A stretch of 64,000 nt of DNA from Diospyros lotus (lineage: Eukaryota > Streptophyta > Magnoliopsida > Ericales > Ebenaceae): contig NC_068339.1 of NCBI RefSeq assembly GCF_014633365.1, forward strand, positions 2,299,001 through 2,363,000. Reading direction: 5' to 3'. Position numbers and translations under genes: made by a program. The notes below the pieces were generated by a model that was not told the DNA's origin, did no database searches, and saw nothing but the letters and a program-made list of their open reading frames with translations. Within the stretch, counting starts at the first letter, position 1. Each line of letters starts with the position of its first letter. Below, piece after piece: positions 12,124 to 23,245 of this stretch.

Positions 12124-13441
12124 ATGGATCCGTTTGACCCATTGGTTGCTTATGGAATTATCGGAGATGTTGTTGACAGGGTTACTCCCAGTGTTACCAT
12201 GGAAGTCTTTTTTGGGACAGAGTGTGTTACCAATGGTTCCAATATCAAGCCTTCAATAGCTGTCAATCCTCCTGGGATCACAATCAGTGGCCAGCATAGT
12301 GAACTTTTCACCTTGGTTTGCCTACGCATCTTTTATTGTTGTGTGTGTGTGTTACTTTGTTTTGTGCCCTGCCTATTATTTAGTCTGGATACTTTCAGTC
12401 AGGTCACTTCCTCTTATACTATGAGTGTTGATTCTTACAAGTGTATTGCTTTCTTAGGTAATGACAGATCCCGATGCGCCAAATCCAAGTGAACCTTCAA
12501 TGCGCGAGTGGGTGCACTGGTCAGTCTCTCTTTCATTGTCTAATTTTCGAAGTTCGTCTTTCTTTTTCTCTGTCATTCAACCATGAAAAGCAGCTGATTT
12601 TGTTTTCAACTCTCAGGATTGTCACTGACATTCCAGGTGGTAAAGATCTGACTCAGGGTAAAAGCTGAAAAACTCTTGTAGCCATTTTGGTTGATTTCTC
12701 TCTCTCCTTTGCTTGAAAATGAATGTATATCATGAAGCGGAAGGCAGATGTTTTTGGGCTTTCCATGTTTAATATATCCTCTCTCAAAATAGTCCTGAAC
12801 TTTTGATTATACAGGAATGTATATAATCAGTTGCAGCTGTCAACATATGGTGATTTGGTGGTCGGCACTGCAACTATAATATCTTGCTTCTGTTACAGCT
12901 GTAAAATTTGTTTTATTGAATGTGCTTCTATTTGTTGAATAGGCCAAAATTCATACCGAAAATCATACAACAGGCTGTATGATTCCATTGCATGAAACAT
13001 CTGTGTTCTAGAACTTGTTTTACATGCGAACTGTCTCGTGCACATATGGATATTGTGACACTTCCATCATGCTATATGTACATGCAAAATCTGTGTTGGG
13101 GAACTGTATACATGCAAATCCATCGGGCTAGTTTTTCTCCATTTCTTGATTTAGTTTTGTATCAACAATTAAGGGTTTTAAGCATAATCTGGTAGGGATG
13201 TCTACTTGCAGGAAATGAAGTCGTTTCATATGGCCCTCTATGCCCAGCCATTGGAATTCATCGTGTTGTGGCACTCCTGTTTAAACAGCAGCGCCCCCTT
13301 GGACTGCTGGAGGGGGTACCATGTAGGGCATACTTCAGCACCCGAGCATTTGCAAGCGCGTACAACCTGGGAGATCCTGTGGCGATAGTCTTTTTTAACA
13401 CCCAGAAGGAATCAGGGAAGCGAAAGCGCTCAGATAAGTGA
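12124..13441 (+). CDS. MFT: MFT-like phosphatidylethanolamine-binding protein (PEBP), 4 exons
   Basis: Exons 12124-12315, 12458-12519, 12617-12657 and 13212-13441 give 174 aa. Exons 2 and 3 are exactly 62 and 41 bp, the hallmark of FT/TFL1/MFT genes, with split codons TG|G (Trp85) and G|GA (Gly99). Donors and acceptors follow GT-AG. Motifs: DPDAP at 68-72, REWVHW at 80-85, GIHR at 113-116 and FSTRAFA at 140-146. Trp82 occupies the position of FT Tyr85 and TFL1 His88, which is diagnostic of the MFT clade. The FT segment-B loop is absent, and PCRA-FSTR resembles the MFT PSRA-FSTR. The tail KRKRSDK is basic. MFT proteins act in seed dormancy and germination signalling (ABA/GA) and are presumed to bind bZIP partners or phospholipid; a seed role here is inferred from the family. 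It is the only intact member of a large array of broken copies. Confidence 0.93.
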
Positions 13442-13734
13442 ACTAGCTAGCGGTCTATATGCGTCTCTTCTTGGTTTAGTAGTGTTGGAAGGATTGTCTT
13501 GTAATGCTCTTTTATCTTCTAATAGAACTAATTGGCAGTGTTTTCATTTTGCTGTGAATTTGATTTGAGTATCGGATGGAGATTGTTGTGTTGGATCCCT
13601 TTTATTAAAGAACACAAGTACATTTTCTTGTCATTTGTGCAGCATATCACTGAATTGATATTACTTTCAACGAGGGGTGTCTTCATCATTTCTTCCATAC
13701 AACTAATATAAATTTATGCGCATAAGAAAGGTTA
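13442..13734 (+). other. 3' flank of the MFT-like gene
   Basis: The segment aactagctagcggtctatatg...gttggaaggattgtcttgtaatgctc recurs after the other exon-4 copies at about 17935-18060 and 25160-25290, so the 3' UTR was duplicated together with exon 4. No polyadenylation signal stands out. Confidence 0.6.
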
Positions 13735-14880
13735 ATTTAGAATTTCCGTATCATAGAGTTTAGGTTTAGTTTTTCAAATTAATGGAAGGAAACTCTTCTG
13801 ACAATTCCTAACAAAGTATCTGACTTGCTTCTGATAAGTAGATCTCGAAACTTTTAATTTCGATACCTCTTAATTGTGAACAAAATCTTTTTAGCAGTCT
13901 TCTTATATCTACCTCTTCTTATGACATATTTTGTTTCATTGTCATTTTTAACTTTTTATTATTTTTTTGGCTGTTAGTAATCTTTTTTTAAAATTTTCGT
14001 ATCATAAAATTTAGATTTAGTTTTTCTACTAAATGGAGGGAACTTTCTTTAACACTCATCGACAAAGCATCCGACTTGATTCTAAAGAGTAGATCTTGAA
14101 ACTTTTAATTTCAAGAATTCGATGTCAATTTCCATACTTTCTAATTTTAGACAAAAAAATTTCAACATACTTCTTATATCTAGCTCTTCATACGGCTTGT
14201 TTTGTTTCGTTGTCATTTTTAACTTTTTATCATTTTTTTTACTGCTTGTAATCTCTCTATAAAATTTTAGTATCATAAAGTTTAGGTTTACTTTTTCAAA
14301 TTAATGGAAGGAAACTCTCCCGACGCTTCACAATAAAGCATTTGACTTGCTCCTGATAGTAGTTATCAAAACTTTTAATTTCAACTGTTCAAAATTAGTT
14401 TCGATACTTTCTGATTTTAGACAAAATCTTCTCAGCATGTTTTTATATCTGTCTTTTTATGATTTGTTTTATTTTGTTGTCTTTTTTAAAAATTAATGTT
14501 TTATCATTAATTTTTAACTCTTCCATGTCAATTTTGAAACTTCCTAATTTTAAGCAAAATCTTTTTCAATATATTTTTTATATTTATGTCTTGTTAAATT
14601 TATTTTATTTTATTGTTAATTTTAATTTTCTATCATAATTTTAGGTGTTTGTAATCTCTTATTAGAATTTTTGAATGATAAACTTTAGTTTTAGTCTTTC
14701 AACTTCTGGGTAAAGCATTTGACTTGATTCAAATGAGTAGATCTCAAAACGTTTAATTTTAATAATTTAATATCAATTGCAGTACTTTTTAATTTTAGAC
14801 CAAAAAAAATACTTTTAACATGCATTTTATATTTAGGTCTCCTTGTGATTTATTTCGTTTGGTAGTCATTTTATATTTTT
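13735..14880. repeat. Tandem AT-rich repeat, period about 255-265 bp
   Basis: The motif agaatttycgtatcataaaatttaggtttag, then aaatggaggg, then gacaaagcatytgacttg, then cttttaatttcgata, then tttttaactttttatcat recurs at about 13735, 13988, 14255 and, more decayed, about 14660. Related arrays lie at 18245-19120 and 26430-26750, in each case downstream of an MFT exon-4 copy. Noncoding. Confidence 0.7.
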
Positions 14881-14949
14881 TTATCCCTATTTTCACAATT
14901 TTAGAAATAAGAAAAAAAAGATATTATTTTATTTTGAAAAATCCTGAAA

Positions 14950-16905
14950 ATCTTTCAAAATATTTTGTAAGATTCTGAAAATCTTAGAGAATATTGCTGA
15001 AAGGGTTGTGGAATATTTGGGAAGACATGTGGGGGTTGGGTTGAGATGCAATTAGAATTAGGGTTTGAGAATGCTTAGGCATTAGGGTTTGAGAATGGTT
15101 GAAAGATACGATCGACGGCTTGCTTCCGACGAGGGGGTCTCGCTCCGGCAAAACCCTTGTCCCCAATTCCGACGAATTCCTGGTATCTAGGTTCCGACTC
15201 TAGCTAGCCTAAATAACCCTTGCATGTAGATTTTGGCTTTCAAAGATTTCATTCAATTTGTTTGAATGGTTTGATACAGATTTTGAGTAGGAGGAGCTGC
15301 TTATTTCTAAACATTAAATCAATGATTTACCACAAAATTGCGCCGGATACCAGCGAGGCAGGCAGGGGCGAAGGCCAACATGAACCTGCCGGCGATGTAT
15401 CCGGTAGCGATGGAGTCTACCAGCGGCAGGCGCACTTGAACCGTTGAAGTCATCTCGTCGCACGGGTGGTAGAACTTGAGGTAGGAGAGGAGCGGGTCAC
15501 GTGACTTGTTGGACCGGGGACATACCTGGAGAACGTGGCCGGCGAGTGGAAGAACGACGGCTTCGGTGTCACGGATCGCTGATTATTCTGTGATCACGTT
15601 TCTGGGTATTATGGGAGTCTCTGCGGGGGAAGAAGCCCGTTTTCCCCACGTTGGATTTGCCTCTTCACCTCACAGCCGGCCGTTTGGTGTCCAGGTTAAG
15701 GATCAGCCTACTAGTATTGGGGTTGGGCAATGTATGGGAAATTTGGCTATGCTTTACGTGGGTAGGTACGCCTTTTGAAGAGGCCATGAATTTGTATCTT
15801 GTGTTTGTGCTGCCTTTTGAAGTGGCCATGGATTTGTATCTTTTGTTTGTACTGCTTTTTGAAGAGGCCATGAATTTGTATCTTGTGTTTGTGCTAGACC
15901 CTAATGGCTTCAAACAGGTTGTGGGCATTGCCAGTGAGTTGGAAATTTGTATCCGTGCTCTATTTGGGTTGGAAAATATGAATGCTTTTGAAGATCCATG
16001 AATTGTATTTTGTGTTTGTATTGACACACCGATGGCTTCAAACTGCCAAAATTTAAATGTTTTTTGTATTAACCATCTTTTTTTATATTTGTAATCTCTC
16101 TTTTCCTTTTCAGCTAGACCACCCTTGCGCAGGATGTTTTGAAACTTACTCGGCATGACTGATGTGTGTTATTTTAGATGGAAAGAGAAGAAGCTGGTAG
16201 GGAGGGTACTATTTCTTTTGGATGAATCACTACTTGTGTCCAGGTTTCATGTTTTACAAACAGCTTTGGTGCTGCCCGTTGCTTCAAATTTATAAAATGA
16301 AGGTAAGTTCAATGCCGAATTTTTACGTCGCTTATGATGTCTAGGCTGTTGGCAGAATTAGATGTACGTGGCCCAATAATTTGGAATGTGCAGCTGCATC
16401 ATGCCCCAAGTATTTTTTGTAATTTGGTCTTATTACCTTCGAGCAGGTTGTCTCACAATATTTTCGTTTTTTCTTTGTTTTTTGCCAGGACACAATATTT
16501 TCTGTTTGGTCCCAGAAAGAAAAAAGCAAATCCTCTTAGTATTTGAATTTGAGTTACACTTTTAGCCATGCTGGACCTGTTGGCCATTGGATTCATAAGT
16601 CATGATTAACTGATAAACTTTAACAAAAACTTGATTTATCATGCTTGGGTTATTTATTTATTTTTTGTCCGCATCTAGTTGATACTCTGTATCTTTAAGC
16701 AGTGATGTATGGATATGCCACTGCGTTGATAGAAGGTAGGGCAAGTTAGCAAGGGTAAAATTATACACACACACGCACCCAAATATAACATACCTTATAA
16801 TACTTGCATTTCATATTTATACAGATAAATTGTTTCATTTCTGAAGCATCTTGAATACCTAAATTTTGGCAAATCTATCATCTAATGGACTTCTCATGAG
16901 AGAGT
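14950..16905 (+). repeat. Array unit R1, copy 1
   Basis: Shared with 19255-20860 (copy 2) and 26895-28800 (copy 3). Landmarks in order: a first exon with ATG at 15095 reading MVERYDRRLASDEGVSLR and ending cctg|gtatct; a donor-to-acceptor stretch to gatacag at about 15280; a GC-rich block at 15345-15600 carrying a broken copy of the minus-strand ORF described at 19599 (it has lost a 16-base segment); the 42-bp repeat; then noncoding sequence with gccaatgaatgg-like and ctgttggcagaattagatgt blocks. The open frames at 15651-16001 (+) and 15665-16156 (-) run through the repeat and are not supported as genes. Confidence 0.7.
15778..15903. repeat. Three tandem 42-bp units
   Basis: Unit aagaggccatgaatttgtat plus 22 more bases, repeated three times with a few substitutions. 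Being a multiple of three it keeps open frames (EEAMNLYLVFVLPF on +). The same triplet of units is at 20071-20196; copy 3 of R1 has a single unit at 27691-27732. Confidence 0.8.
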
Positions 16906-16937
16906 GTTGATTCTCACAAGTGTATTCGCTTTCTTAG

Positions 16938-17955
16938 GTAATGGCAGATCCCGATGTGCCAAATCCAAGTGAGCCTTCAATGCGTGAGTGGGTGCACTGG
17001 TCAGTCTCTCTTGCATTGTCTAATTTTCGAAGTTCATCTTTTTTTTTCTCTGTCATTCAACCATGAAAAGCATCTGATTTTGTTTTCAACACACAAGATT
17101 GTCACTGACATTCCAGGTGATAAAGATCCGGCTCAGGGTAAAAGCTGATCAAACTCTTGTAGCCATTTTGATTGATCTCTCTCTCTCCCTTTCTTGAAAA
17201 TGAATGTATATCATGAAGCGGAAGGCAGTTGTTTTTGGGCTGTCCATGTTTAATATATACTCTCTCAAAATAGTCCTGAACTTTTGATTATACAGGAATG
17301 TATATAATCAATTGCAGCTGCCTACATATGGTGTTTTGGTGGTCTGCACTGCACCTATAATATCTTGCTTCTGTTACAGCCTGTAAAATTTGTTTTATTG
17401 AATGTGCTTCTATTTGTTGAATAGGGCAAAATTCATACCGAAAATCATACAACAGGCTGTATGATTCCATTGCATGAAGCATCTGTGTTCCAGAACTTGT
17501 TTTACATGTGAACTGTCTCCTGCACATATATATATTGTGACACTTCCATCATGCTATATGTACATGCAAAATCTGTGTTGGGGAACTATATACATGGAAA
17601 TCCAACGGGGCTAGTTTTTCTCCATTTCTTGATTTAGTTTTGTCTCGACAATTAAGGGTTTTAAGCATAATCTGGTAGGGATGTCTACATGCAGGAAATG
17701 AATTCGTTTCGTATGGCCCTCTATGCCCAGCCATTGGAATTCATCGTGTTGTTGCACTCCTGTTTAAACAGCAGCGCCCCGTTGGACTGCTGGAGAGAGG
17801 GTACCATCTAGGGCACACTTCAGCATCCGAGCATTTGCAAGCGCGTACAACCTGGGAGATCCAGACTCCAGTGGCGATTAGTCTTTTTTAACACCCAGAA
17901 GGAATCAGGGAAGCGAAAGCGCTCAGATCAGTGAACTAGCTAGCGGTCTATATGA
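16938..17955 (+). pseudogene. MFT-like PEBP pseudogene lacking exon 1
   Basis: Exon 2 (16938-16999) is a full 62-bp copy reading VMADPDVPNPSEPSMREWVH. The exon 3 acceptor tctcag|g has become acacaag|a, so the AG is shifted by one base and splicing there would create TG|A, a stop. Exon 3 (about 17098-17138) otherwise reads IVTDIPGDKDPAQG. Exon 4 starts at about 17697 (NEFVSYGPLCPAIGIHRVV) but has a +2 insertion after LLE (gagagaggg versus gaggggg) and a further insertion before gtggcgatta. No exon 1 or TATA lies upstream; instead the end of unit R1 abuts the intron 1 tail at about 16900. Introns are strongly similar to those of the intact gene, so the duplication is fairly recent. Confidence 0.9.
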
Positions 17956-18244
17956 GCGTGTCTCTGCTTGGTTTAGTAGTGTTGGAAGGATTGTCTTGTA
18001 ATGCTCTTTATCTTCTAATAGAACTAATTGGCAGTGTTTTCATTTTGCTGTGAATTTGATTTGTGATTCAGATGAAGATGGTTGTGTTGGATTCCGTTTA
18101 TTCATGATCGCAAGTACATTTAACGGTCACTTGTGCAACATAGTACTAATTTGTTGTTACTTTTAATGTACACTCTACTAGTGGTGTCTTCATCATTTCT
18201 CCATACAACTAACCATGTCTATATAAATTTATGCATATAAGAAA

Positions 18245-19120
18245 GGTTAGTTTAGAATTTTTGTATCATAAAATTTAGGTTTAGTTTTTCAAGTTAATAG
18301 AGGGGATCCCTCCTTGCACTTCTCGGCAAAGTATTTCACTTGTTTCTAATAAATAGATCTTGAAACTTTTAGTTTCGATAATTTGATATTAATTTCAATA
18401 TTTCCAAACTTTAGTCAATTTTATTTTAATATTCTTCTTATATCTATCTCTTTTTATGACTCATTTTTAACTTTTTACCATCTTTTTGACTATAATTTTT
18501 GCATCATAAATTTAGTTTTTCTACTTAATGGATGGCACATTATCCGACAAAATATCTAACTTACTTTTGATGAGTAGATCTCGAAATTTTTAATTTCGAC
18601 AATATGATATTAGTTTCGATATTTACTAATTTTAGATAAAAAAAAATTTCAGCATGTTTTTTATACTTTGGTCTTCTCATGACTTGTTTTGTTTTATTAT
18701 TATTTTTAACTTTTTATCATCTTTTTGACTATTTATAATTTTCAGATAGAAAATTTTCAACTTAATAAAAAAAAATCGTTCTGACACTTTCCGGCAAAAC
18801 ATTTATCAACTTGTTATTAATAAGTAAATTTTAAAACTTTTAATTTTGATAATTCGATTTTAATTTTATTACTTTCTAATTTTAGATAAAAAAATTGAAC
18901 ATACTTCTTATAACTTATTTTGTTTGTAATCTCATTTTAGAATTTTCATACAGTAAAATTTAAATTTAGTTTTTCAAATTAATGAAATGAAACCCTTCCA
19001 ACACTCTCCTTCGACAAAATTTTGACTGACTTCTCATAAAGTAAGATATTTTTTAATTTTAAACCAAAAAAATCTTTTTAACATGCTTTTTATAAAAGCA
19101 TTTTATTTTTTATCTTCAAT
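18245..19120. repeat. Tandem AT-rich repeat, second array
   Basis: Same family as 13735-14880: the blocks tagaatttttgtatcataaaatttaggtttag and cttttaatttcga recur at about 18250, 18490, 18740 and 18945, more decayed than the first array. Noncoding. Confidence 0.65.
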
Positions 19121-19598
19121 TTTAATATTTAGAAATAGTAAAAAGGATATTATTTTATTTTTATTTTTATTTTAAAAAATCTTTCAGAATATTTTGTAGG
19201 ATTCTAAAATCCTTAAAAATATTCTAAAAGGATTGTGAAATATTTGGCAATGCTTAATTATAAAAGGCACGTGGGTGTTGGGTTCAGTTGCAATTAGGAT
19301 TAGGGTTTCAGAATGTTTAGGCATTAGGGTTTGAGAATGTTTAGGGTTGAAAGGTACAATCGACGGCTTGCTTCCGACGAGGGGTTCTCGCTCCGGCGAA
19401 ACCCTTGTCTCCAACTCCAATGGCTCCGACGAATTCCTGGTATGTAGGTTCCGACTCTAGCTAGCCTATTCTTTCATACAAATAACCCTTGCGTGTAGAT
19501 TTTGGCTTTCAAGGATTTGATTCAATTTGTTTGAATGGTTTGATACAGATTTCGAGCAGAAGAAGGAGCTGCTTATTTCTAAACATTGAATCAATGAT

Positions 19599-19865
19599 TT
19601 ACCACAAAATTGCGTCGGATACCAGCGAGGCAGGCAGGGCATGGCCGAGTATGGCGAAGGCCAACATGAACCTGCCGGCGTGGCATCCGGTAGCTATGGA
19701 GTCTACCAGCGGCAGGCGCACTTCAACCGTTGAGGTCACGTCGTCGCACGGGTGGTAGAACTTGAGGTAGGAGAGGAACGGCAACGGGTCACGTGAATTG
19801 TTGGACCGGGGGTATACCTGGAGAACGTGGCCGGCGAGTGGAAAAACGACGGCTGCGGTGTCCAC
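19599..19865 (-). other. Unidentified 88-aa minus-strand ORF, repeated in the R1 units
   Basis: GC-rich frame unlike its AT-rich flanks, reading VLQVYPRSNNSRDPLPFLSY, then YHPCDDV, EVRLPLVDSIATG, then AGRFMLAFAILGHALPASLV. It looks like a fragment of a real protein captured into the repeat, but I do not recognise the family. The copy at 27199-27465 is the same length with seven substitutions, all changing the residue; the copy at about 15345-15590 has deletions that break the frame. There is no evident promoter or upstream exon, and the pattern of substitutions does not argue for constraint. Confidence 0.4.
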
Positions 19866-20070
19866 GGCTCGCTGATTATTCTGTAATCACGTTTCTGGGT
19901 ATTTTGGGAGTCTCTGCGGGGGAAGAAGCCCGTTGTCCCCACGTTGGATTTGCTTCTTCGCCTCACATCCGGCCGTTTGGTGTCCAGGTTAAGGATCAGC
20001 CTACTAGTATTGGGGTTGGGCAATGTATGCGAAATTTGGCTATGCTTTACGTGGGTAGGTAGGTCTTTTA

Positions 20071-20196
20071 AAGAGGCCATGAATTTATATCTTGTGTTTT
20101 TGCTGCCTTTTGAAGTGGCCATGAATTTGTATCTTTTGTTTGTGCTGCTTTTTGAAGAGGCCATGAATTTGTATCTTGTGTTTGTGCTAGACTCTA
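20071..20196. repeat. Three tandem 42-bp units, second copy
   Basis: Same unit and copy number as 15778-15903, so the tandem expansion predates the 4.3-kb duplication, or one unit array was copied with it. Confidence 0.75.
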
Positions 20197-20869
20197 ATGG
20201 CTTCAAACAGGTTATGGGCATTGTAAGTGAGACCTGAGAGTTGGTGTATGTCTTAGCATTTTCATTGGCCATGAATGGGAAATTTGTATCTGTGCTCTAT
20301 TTGGGTTGGAAAATATGAATGCTTTTTAAGATCCATGAATTGTAGTTTGTGTTTGTATTGATATACTGATGGCTTCAAACTGCCAAAATTTAAATGTTTT
20401 TGGTATTAACCATCTTTTTGGATGTTTGTAATCTCCCTTTTCCTTTTCAGCTAGGCCACCTTTGCGCAGGATGTTTTGAAACTTACTCAGTATGACTGAT
20501 GGTTATTTTTGATGGAAAGAGAAGAAGCTGGTAGAGAGGGTACTCATTCTGTTGGATGAATCACTACTTGTGTCCAGGTTTCATGTTTTACAGACAGCTT
20601 TGGTGCTGTCCCTTGCTTCAATTTTAAAACGAAGGTAAGCTCAATGCTGAATTTTTACATCGCTTATGACGTCAAGGCTGTTGGCAGAATTAGATGTTCT
20701 TGGCCCAATAATTTAGAATGTGCAGCTGCATCATGCCCTGTGTATTTTTTGTGATTTGGTCTTATTACCTGCGAGCAGGTTGTCTCACAATATTTTCTTT
20801 TCTTCTTTGTTTTTTCCCAGGGCGCAATATTTTCTGTTTGATCTGAGAAAGAAAATGACACAACAGGCT

Positions 20870-21265
20870 GTATGATCCCATTGCACGGTACAAGTGTATT
20901 AGAGTTTGTTTACCGTTTGCACTGGCCATTGCAAATATGGAAAAGTTGACACTTGGCATTCATTATTTTGTTGTGCACATGGTATGTGGTGAGAGTTGTC
21001 CACATGCAAATCTGACGTGCTCTGCTCTCTCTCTCCCCTCTGTGGGTTAGCCCAGGAAGGATGAGTATGCAGCGAAGACACTGGGCTGGGGCTGTGGCCA
21101 GTTGCCTGAGATTGCTGTGGATTCTGCTGCTGTCGGTGGTTATGGATCGTTGGTTGTTGTGGATGAGGGAATGCTGCCAGTGATGGTGTGGAAGGCCGTA
21201 AGGATCTGGGGAGATTAAGAGACCTATAAAAGCTTACAGGAATCCTTCGGGTCGGTCCAGGAAGG
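20870..21265 (+). pseudogene. AT-hook-like gene fragment, copy 1
   Basis: Starts with acaacaggctgtatgatccc and contains ccaggaaggatgag, gttgcctgagattgctgtgg and gtgtggaaggc followed by ggaagg|tacattctgttgg. Paralogues lie at 29175-29610, 46895-47300 and 61765-62115. Across the copies the best-preserved frame resembles a pair of AT-hooks: (GR)PKKDGS near the start and GRPSGSG...RPRKAYRK at the end, joined by an Ala/Gly/Val-rich linker. This copy has several frame changes. Proposed origin is the AT-hook region of an AHL-type gene; not certain. Confidence 0.4.
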
Positions 21266-22850
21266 TACATTCTGTTGGCACTTTGGTTTAGTAATTGATT
21301 TAATGGACAACTGCTGTGGGCTTGTATTGAAGTTGGTTGTTTAATTGGCTTTGATTTTACTTTCACTCTGTTGGTTATTGAAATTAGGTCTTATTTATTT
21401 TCCATCCCCAATAAATATATTGAACAAAGGTTATAAAGTTTCTTGAAAAATTAGTTTTGTGCCATTAAGATAACTGTGAATTCTGAATGAGAATCTACGG
21501 GCCATTGAACTCCAGATTATGGATGGAATGATCGAATTCCAGGATAAACAATCAGTTTAATTTGAGTAAGTATTTCATAAATAAAGTGCAGTTAAGATAT
21601 GGTTATAGAAATGCTCTATAACTTTCAAATCTAAGAAGGGCTAAATGTTTTAGCTATCTTTGGTTGTTTGTGATGCCAAGGTGATCAAAGATTCTGCTTT
21701 CAACTTTTGTAAAACTGATTGATGAAGCAACTGAAACATGTGTTCATCACCTCTGCATCGAAAACCATGAAGTTGCTTCTTGTCTGGATATACTCTTTCT
21801 AAAGTACCATTACTTTTTTTCTTGTAGCCGTGCTACATAATGTAGAAAGGAATGGTTGTGCGAACAGAGCCTGATACTACCACTGCAAACCAAAAAAATA
21901 GAATGACTTTTATCTTTTAAGTAATTTATTTTTAAGCCTGTGAAATTGTTTCTCAAGTTAAATGCTTATTAGCTTTGATTTTACTATCATGCTTTTTGTT
22001 ACTTAAATTAACACTGAATTATTGTGTTTAGTTGTGCCATGGCCGGTGACCTACTAATACAAAGTACTTACAGGAGAAATTTTAATTGTTGCATGTTCCA
22101 ATTTGCAAGGATTTGTTGACAGGCTAATAACAAGTTCCTTCATGTTTACCGATTTTGTTTCTTTAGCTTATACCTGTTTATGGGCTTTTTTTAAATTGAA
22201 ATGATGGCATAGAACAAGTTTTACTTTTATGGACCTGTAATTTTCCTTTTGTAGTAGTTTGCATTTATGCCCATATTTTCTTTTCCCTTTTTCTGATAGG
22301 TGCAATGGCCACAAACAATTCATGTTGAAAAGGCAGAAAATGCAGAATGTTTAGCACATTTAATGTAGCTTCATGCACTTGTAAAAACCTTAATAGTCAG
22401 TGGAAATGGATGTTGCTATTTTCTCATACTTAATGTTTTTTTGTTTTTTAATGGGGTCGCTTTTGGATGCTAAAGCGCATTGATTACTGGGGACCAAGCC
22501 GTTGCAACTTAACAGTCGGTGGCTTATGAAGATCTCAATAACGAACTCGAACATTTTGTGAGTTAATTGCACCACACTTTCTGTTGGTCCTGGAATGATT
22601 TGCATTCCAATTATACTTGTTATCTTACTTCAATTTACTATGGAATCCAGAAGCAGCCATTGTTATTATTTTACCCTTGTTGTGCTATTTTATATATATA
22701 TATATATGTGTGTGTTCAAACAATTTGCTTTACATGGAATAAAATGGGAAATAAGGAACATGGAATGAAAATATATCAGTGACTATATTGCACAAACTAC
22801 TACTTATATGGTTAGCAGGGAAATGATTTGTTCTTAAAACGCATCTTATG
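21266..22850 (+). repeat. Noncoding part of the ~8.3-kb tandem unit, copy 1
   Basis: Aligns almost base for base with about 29611-31150 (offset about 8.32 kb). Blocks such as aaggcagaaaatgcagaatgtttagcacatttaatgtag (22318) and ggtcctggaatgatttgcattcc (22587) recur also at 37.1, 50.2 and 63.1 kb. A (TA)n run is at about 22692-22708. No open frame is conserved between the copies. Confidence 0.65.
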
Positions 22851-22889
22851 AAATATATCAAAGTGGCAATACTGCAGAAGCATGTTACC

Positions 22890-23245
22890 TTGGTATGCGG
22901 ACACTTCTTTAGTGCTATGCATGTGTTTACCTGTGTTTTCTGCCCTGTCTATTTTTTGGTCTGGACACTTACAATCTGGTCTCTGCCTCTTTTACTATCA
23001 ATGAATTTTGATTTTTACGAGTTTATTGGCTTTCTATTGGTAATGGTGGATCCCTATGCACAAAATCTAAGGTGAACCTTTGGTGCATGCATGGGCATTT
23101 CGGTCAGTGTTTCTTGTGTTGACTTATTTTTGTTGTCTATCTGTTTCTTGTTTCATGCAACCACAACAAGCGTGTCACTTTGTTTTTAACTCTCATTATT
23201 GGAACAAGATTCTGGGTGATAAAGGTCTCCCTTGTGGTCAAAACT
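22890..23245 (+). pseudogene. MFT-like remnant: intron 1 tail, exons 2 and 3 (decayed)
   Basis: The tail of intron 1 (tgtgttttctgccctgtctatt) leads to a decayed exon 2 at about 23041-23100 (gtaatggtggatccctatgcacaaaatctaaggtgaacc), which corresponds to VMTDPDAPNPSEP but has lost the codon structure. Exon 3 follows at about 23195-23240 (attggaacaagattctgggtgataaag). The functional intron 1 carries the same leader at 12360-12457. Beyond exon 3 the sequence moves to an array repeat and then to a CCCH fragment instead of exon 4. Confidence 0.75.

Larger units (their letters stand above)
19255..20860 (+). repeat. Array unit R1, copy 2
   Basis: Aligns with 14950-16560 at an offset of about 4.26 kb and with 26895-28400 at an offset of about 7.6 kb. 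The first exon has lost its ATG (gaatgtttagggttgaaaggtac at about 19340), but the following codons and the donor cctg|gtatgt are kept. It carries the longest form of the minus-strand ORF and three 42-bp units. It ends at about 20850, where copies 1 and 3 continue, so this copy is truncated against the block at 20870. Confidence 0.7.

Noticed and set aside
12124..12492. 122-aa single-exon reading of the MFT gene
   Set aside because: Runs into intron 1; the spliced four-exon model matches family exon lengths exactly.
12124..13441. Classification as FT (florigen) or TFL1
   Set aside because: Trp at the diagnostic Tyr85/His88 position, lack of the FT segment-B sequence and the PxRA.FSTR block point to MFT.
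15665..16156. 163-codon minus-strand ORF, and the overlapping 116-codon plus-strand ORF
   Set aside because: Both depend on the 42-bp tandem repeats, and paralogous units do not keep the frame outside them.
19736..20272. 178-codon minus-strand ORF
   Set aside because: Overlaps the repeat triplets and the unidentified 88-aa frame in another phase; not conserved in the other R1 copies.
20899..21366. 155-codon minus-strand ORF rich in Pro, Ser and Gln
   Set aside because: Antisense shadow of the AT-hook-like block; the copies at 29.4, 47.1 and 61.9 kb do not keep it.
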